In this document: positions 6,594 through 8,294 of the stretch, one piece after another
How the letters are laid out: every line of letters starts with the position of its first letter
Numbering within the stretch: position 1 is the stretch's first letter
Source: Acetobacteraceae bacterium
GTDB taxonomy: Bacteria > Pseudomonadota > Alphaproteobacteria > Acetobacterales > Acetobacteraceae
NCBI GenBank assembly: GCA_020853405.1
Contig: JADYYZ010000261.1
Coordinates: 1 to 8,294, forward strand
Length of the DNA: 8,294 nucleotides
Reading direction: 5' to 3'
Program-made: the position numbers and the translations under genes
Notes under the pieces: model-generated
Told to the model about the DNA's origin: nothing
The model's input: the letters and a program-made list of their open reading frames with translations, nothing else
Databases searched by the model: none

Positions 6594-7571
6594 GTGCTGG
6601 TCAAGGGAAGCGGCCTGACCCAGACCGCCGACAATTGCTTCGTGCACACCCAGGCGATCGCGGGGCAGGAAACCGCCCGCGCGGTGATCGGGGTGATCCA
6701 TCGCCAGGACACCGGCAACCGCGGCAACCCGCCGCAGTGCCTCAGCAGCTTCGGCACCGCCGGCACGCCGTTCGCGCTCGGCCATGTGATGGCACTGGAG
6801 CTGGGGGGTGCCGACATCTCGGCCAACATCGTGCCGCAGTATGGCCAGTGGCAGGGCAACCAGCTGGGCGCCTGGCGGCAGATGGAGATCGCCGTGGGCA
6901 ACGACCCGTTCAACGCGCAGGTCTTCGTTGCGCTGCTGGATTACGGCGCCGGCCCGTTCGTCGAGACCTGGCAGACGCAGTTCAACCGCTTCGCGGGCGG
7001 CGAGAAACTGTTCCACTGGCAGGAGGCGCGCATCCCCACGCGCTTCCGCGTCTGGACCCTGCGCCACGACTGGAGCGCGGGCACGATCCGCATCGCCGAC
7101 TATTTCACCGCCGCCGACCATGTGAAGGAAGCGGGCCTTGATCCGCTGCTGGGCGTGCTGCCGCCGACGCGGCTGGTGTTCGATGAGGTGATCGGCGCGA
7201 TGCCGGGCATCGACCGGCAATACTGGCGCAAGCAGATGCTGAACGGGTGGCTGCGCCAGCGCTACGCGGAGTACCAGATCCGCACGAACCAGAAGATCCA
7301 GGCCAGCCAGGCCACCAACCCGCGTACCGGCCGGCCGGTGCGGGGCGCGGCAACAGCGCGGCCGCACGTGAACCTGAAGGCGCCCCGACCCACCAAGGCG
7401 CCCGTGACGCTCTCCTTCGCGAAATGGCTGAGCGACGATGGCAAGATGAACAGCCAGCTCACTGCACTGAAAAGCACCGTCAGTGCGCCGCCGGCGGTGA
7501 CCGGCTGGACCCAGCTCGAGGTGAACGGGCTCGATCTGTCGGAACTGCGCGCCGCCGTGTTCCAGGCCTGA
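6594..7571 (+). CDS. Putative beta-beta-alpha-metal nuclease-like protein (Endonuclease_NS_2/HNH-like)
   Basis: The 325-residue product starts at GTG (MLVKGSGLTQ). The recognisable core is GTPFALGHVMALELGG (57-72), then ANIVPQYGQWQGNQ (77-90) and WRQMEIAV (94-101). The order G-H64, GG, N78-xx-P81-Q82, N89, W94, M97-E98 resembles the DNA/RNA non-specific endonuclease and HNH-like toxin fold, in which the His after Gly is the general base and the Asn residues help hold the metal. The usual D/R before GH is replaced by A-L, so activity is not certain. Residues 102-235 are mixed and aromatic-rich, 236-272 form a basic, Pro/Thr-rich linker, and a further small segment follows (273-325). No signal peptide, membrane span or RTX repeat is visible. 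It lies 35 bp after the protease on the same strand and is probably co-transcribed. Alternatively it is a non-enzymatic protein of unknown function that shares only the motif. Confidence 0.6.
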   Translation: MLVKGSGLTQTADNCFVHTQAIAGQETARAVIGVIHRQDTGNRGNPPQCLSSFGTAGTPFALGHVMALELGGADISANIVPQYGQWQGNQLGAWRQMEIAVGNDPFNAQVFVALLDYGAGPFVETWQTQFNRFAGGEKLFHWQEARIPTRFRVWTLRHDWSAGTIRIADYFTAADHVKEAGLDPLLGVLPPTRLVFDEVIGAMPGIDRQYWRKQMLNGWLRQRYAEYQIRTNQKIQASQATNPRTGRPVRGAATARPHVNLKAPRPTKAPVTLSFAKWLSDDGKMNSQLTALKSTVSAPPAVTGWTQLEVNGLDLSELRAAVFQA

Positions 7572-7589
7572 GCCGGCGCCTCGGTCGCC

Positions 7590-7841
7590 TCAGCGTCGCC
7601 AGGCCGGCCTGCCCAGGTTGACGTCGGACGGGCTGGTCAGCGCACCGGCGGCAGCACCGCCAAGGCCGCCGATCACCGCACCGGTCAGCAGCGACCCGCC
7701 GGCGATGGCGGCGACACCGGCACCGCCCGCCGCACCAAGCCCCGCACCGGACAGGGCGCGGTCGGTGCGTGTCTGGCCGCAGGCCGCCAGAACAAGAACG
7801 GAAGAAGCCACCAGGATCGTGACAACCTGCTTCACCAGCAT
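7590..7841 (-). CDS. Small glycine-zipper lipoprotein
   Basis: The 83-residue product begins MLVKQVVTILVASSVLVLAAC, a signal peptide with lipobox L18-A19-A20-C21, so it should be lipidated at C21. Residue +2 is Gly rather than Asp, which points to the outer membrane. Residues 32-67 are a Gly/Ala-rich glycine-zipper (GAGLGAAGGAG...GAVIGGLGGAAAGAL) as found in small 17-kDa-antigen/YMGG-like envelope proteins; the C-terminus is short and polar and ends in Arg-Arg. ATG 7841 is preferred because GAGGGAG precedes it closely; ATG 7862 adds seven residues, has no ribosome binding site and would spoil the signal peptide. The gene is convergent with the nuclease-like gene (18 bp between stops) and divergent from mreB. 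Its function is unknown beyond an envelope role. It shows nothing that marks it as an immunity protein. Confidence 0.8.
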   Translation of the reverse strand: MLVKQVVTILVASSVLVLAACGQTRTDRALSGAGLGAAGGAGVAAIAGGSLLTGAVIGGLGGAAAGALTSPSDVNLGRPAWRR

Positions 7842-7977
7842 TCTCCCTCGGCGATCAACCAATGGTTCAGGTCGCGGAAAAATATTCGATCATTGCTTCC
7901 GTGCCTTCTCCTCTTGTGCGGGCATAATTTGGCAACGGCAAGGCACGGCCATGACGATGCCGTGGTGCAGCGCAAGC

Positions 7978-8005
7978 TTGCCCGCGGACCCGACGCGCCC
8001 TAGAC
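7978..8005 (+). promoter_or_regulatory. Candidate mreB promoter
   Basis: TTGCCC (7978-7983) and CTAGAC (8000-8005) are spaced by 16 bases, in the manner of alphaproteobacterial housekeeping promoters (TTGac...CTA-a-). Transcription would begin about 70-75 bases before the mreB ATG. Both elements deviate from consensus, so this is only a candidate. Confidence 0.35.
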
Positions 8006-8049
8006 GTGCCGGCGCATTCCCGCGCAACCCAACCCTCACGAACGCCAGG

Positions 8050-8066
8050 GCCGGCCGATCGCCGGC
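8050..8066 (+). promoter_or_regulatory. Hairpin in the mreB 5' leader
   Basis: GCCGGC (8050-8055) and GCCGGC (8061-8066) form a 6-bp all-GC stem with a 5-nt loop (CGATC). It ends 10 bases before the AGGA (8077-8080) that serves mreB. It could affect ribosome access or mRNA stability, though short GC stems are frequent in this sequence. Confidence 0.3.
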
Positions 8067-8085
8067 GGATGAAGTCAGGACAAAA

Positions 8086-8294
8086 ATGCTGTCTCGCCTG
8101 CTGGGCATGATGTCGGCCGACATGGCCATCGACCTCGGCACCGCCAACACGCTGGTCTATGTCAAGGGCCGGGGCATCGTGCTGAACGAGCCCTCGGTGG
8201 TCGCCATCGCCGACATCAAGGGCAAGAAGACGGTGCTGGCGGTCGGCGAGGAGGCCAAGAACATGCTGGGCCGCACGCCCGGCAACATCTCGGC
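8086..8294 (+). CDS. mreB: Rod shape-determining protein MreB, N-terminal part (runs off window)
   Basis: The first 69 codons are present. MreB is the bacterial actin that polymerises under the inner membrane and guides peptidoglycan synthesis by the elongasome. The sequence MLSRLLGMMSADMAIDLGTA starts with a short amphipathic/hydrophobic N-terminus suited to membrane attachment. The actin-fold phosphate-1 motif IDLGTANTLVYVKGRGIV (15-32) follows, then LNEPSVVAI (33-41) and AVGEEAKNMLGRTPGNI (52-68), all nearly invariant in the family. ATG 8086 is supported by AGGA at 8077-8080. In many alphaproteobacteria mreC, mreD, pbp2 and rodA follow, which cannot be checked here. Missing residues are due only to the window edge. 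Confidence 0.97.
   Translation, partial: MLSRLLGMMSADMAIDLGTANTLVYVKGRGIVLNEPSVVAIADIKGKKTVLAVGEEAKNMLGRTPGNIS

Larger units (their letters stand above)
7842..8085. other. Divergent intergenic region between lipoprotein gene and mreB
   Basis: This 244-bp region holds the upstream signals of both flanking genes. Near 7875-7895 and 7921-7932 it contains the most AT-rich patches of the window (GGAAAAATATTCGATCATTG and GGCATAATTTGG), consistent with promoter DNA. CATAAT at 7923-7928 is -10-like on the + strand but lacks a good -35 at normal spacing. No RNA gene or riboswitch fold was recognised. Confidence 0.5.

Noticed and set aside
7569..7592. Imperfect inverted repeat between the convergent stops, as a bidirectional terminator
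   Set aside because: The stem needs a 3-nt bulge, is only about seven pairs long and has no T-run on either side, so it is too weak to call.
7867..7893. Tiny - strand frame MIEYFSAT before the lipoprotein gene, as a possible leader peptide
   Set aside because: Eight codons with a poorly placed purine stretch and no accompanying attenuator fold; most likely chance in an AT-rich promoter patch.
7890..8150. 86-codon - strand frame overlapping the mreB start
   Set aside because: It lies opposite conserved mreB codons and promoter DNA, has no ribosome binding site and no recognisable features.

Overview
The window comes from a chromosome with high GC content and strong G/C preference at third codon positions. 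The start of mreB (`ADMAIDLGTANTLVYVKGRG`) is of the alphaproteobacterial type. Together with the rest of the window this suggests an alphaproteobacterium, perhaps from the Rhodospirillales/Acetobacteraceae; that placement is inference from style and was not tested by a search.

Region 1 (1-3508, + strand) is the 3' part of a carbohydrate-type (CUT1-like) ABC importer operon. It holds the last 25 codons of the ATP-binding subunit, a Tat-exported periplasmic solute-binding protein, and two MalF/MalG-like permeases with EAA loops. The binding-protein gene has a stem-loop upstream and, downstream, a 108-nt multi-branched inverted-repeat element, an arrangement reminiscent of malE-malF. The two permease genes meet at a perfect 13-bp tandem duplication that changes how the second gene can start. 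The transported substrate cannot be read from the sequence.

Region 2 (3509-7571, + strand) is the accessory part. A 953-residue secreted protease combines a kexin/furin-like subtilisin (S8) catalytic domain, a P-domain, two blocks of RTX calcium-binding nonapeptides and a type I secretion-like C-terminus. It is followed 35 bp later by a 325-residue protein that starts at a GTG with a strong ribosome binding site. That protein carries a GH...GG...N-PQ...N...W..mE pattern like the beta-beta-alpha-metal (Endonuclease_NS_2/HNH-like) nuclease fold seen in many toxin and effector proteins. A protease-nuclease pair of this kind is the most interesting object here. No type I secretion genes and no obvious immunity gene lie inside the window.

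Region 3 (7572-8294) has a small glycine-zipper lipoprotein gene on the - strand, convergent with the nuclease-like gene. A 244-bp divergent intergenic region follows, with a candidate promoter and a 5'-leader hairpin, and then the first 69 codons of mreB on the + strand, which runs off the window. No RNA genes, insertion sequences or CRISPR arrays were seen, and no gene-free stretch exceeds 300 bp.
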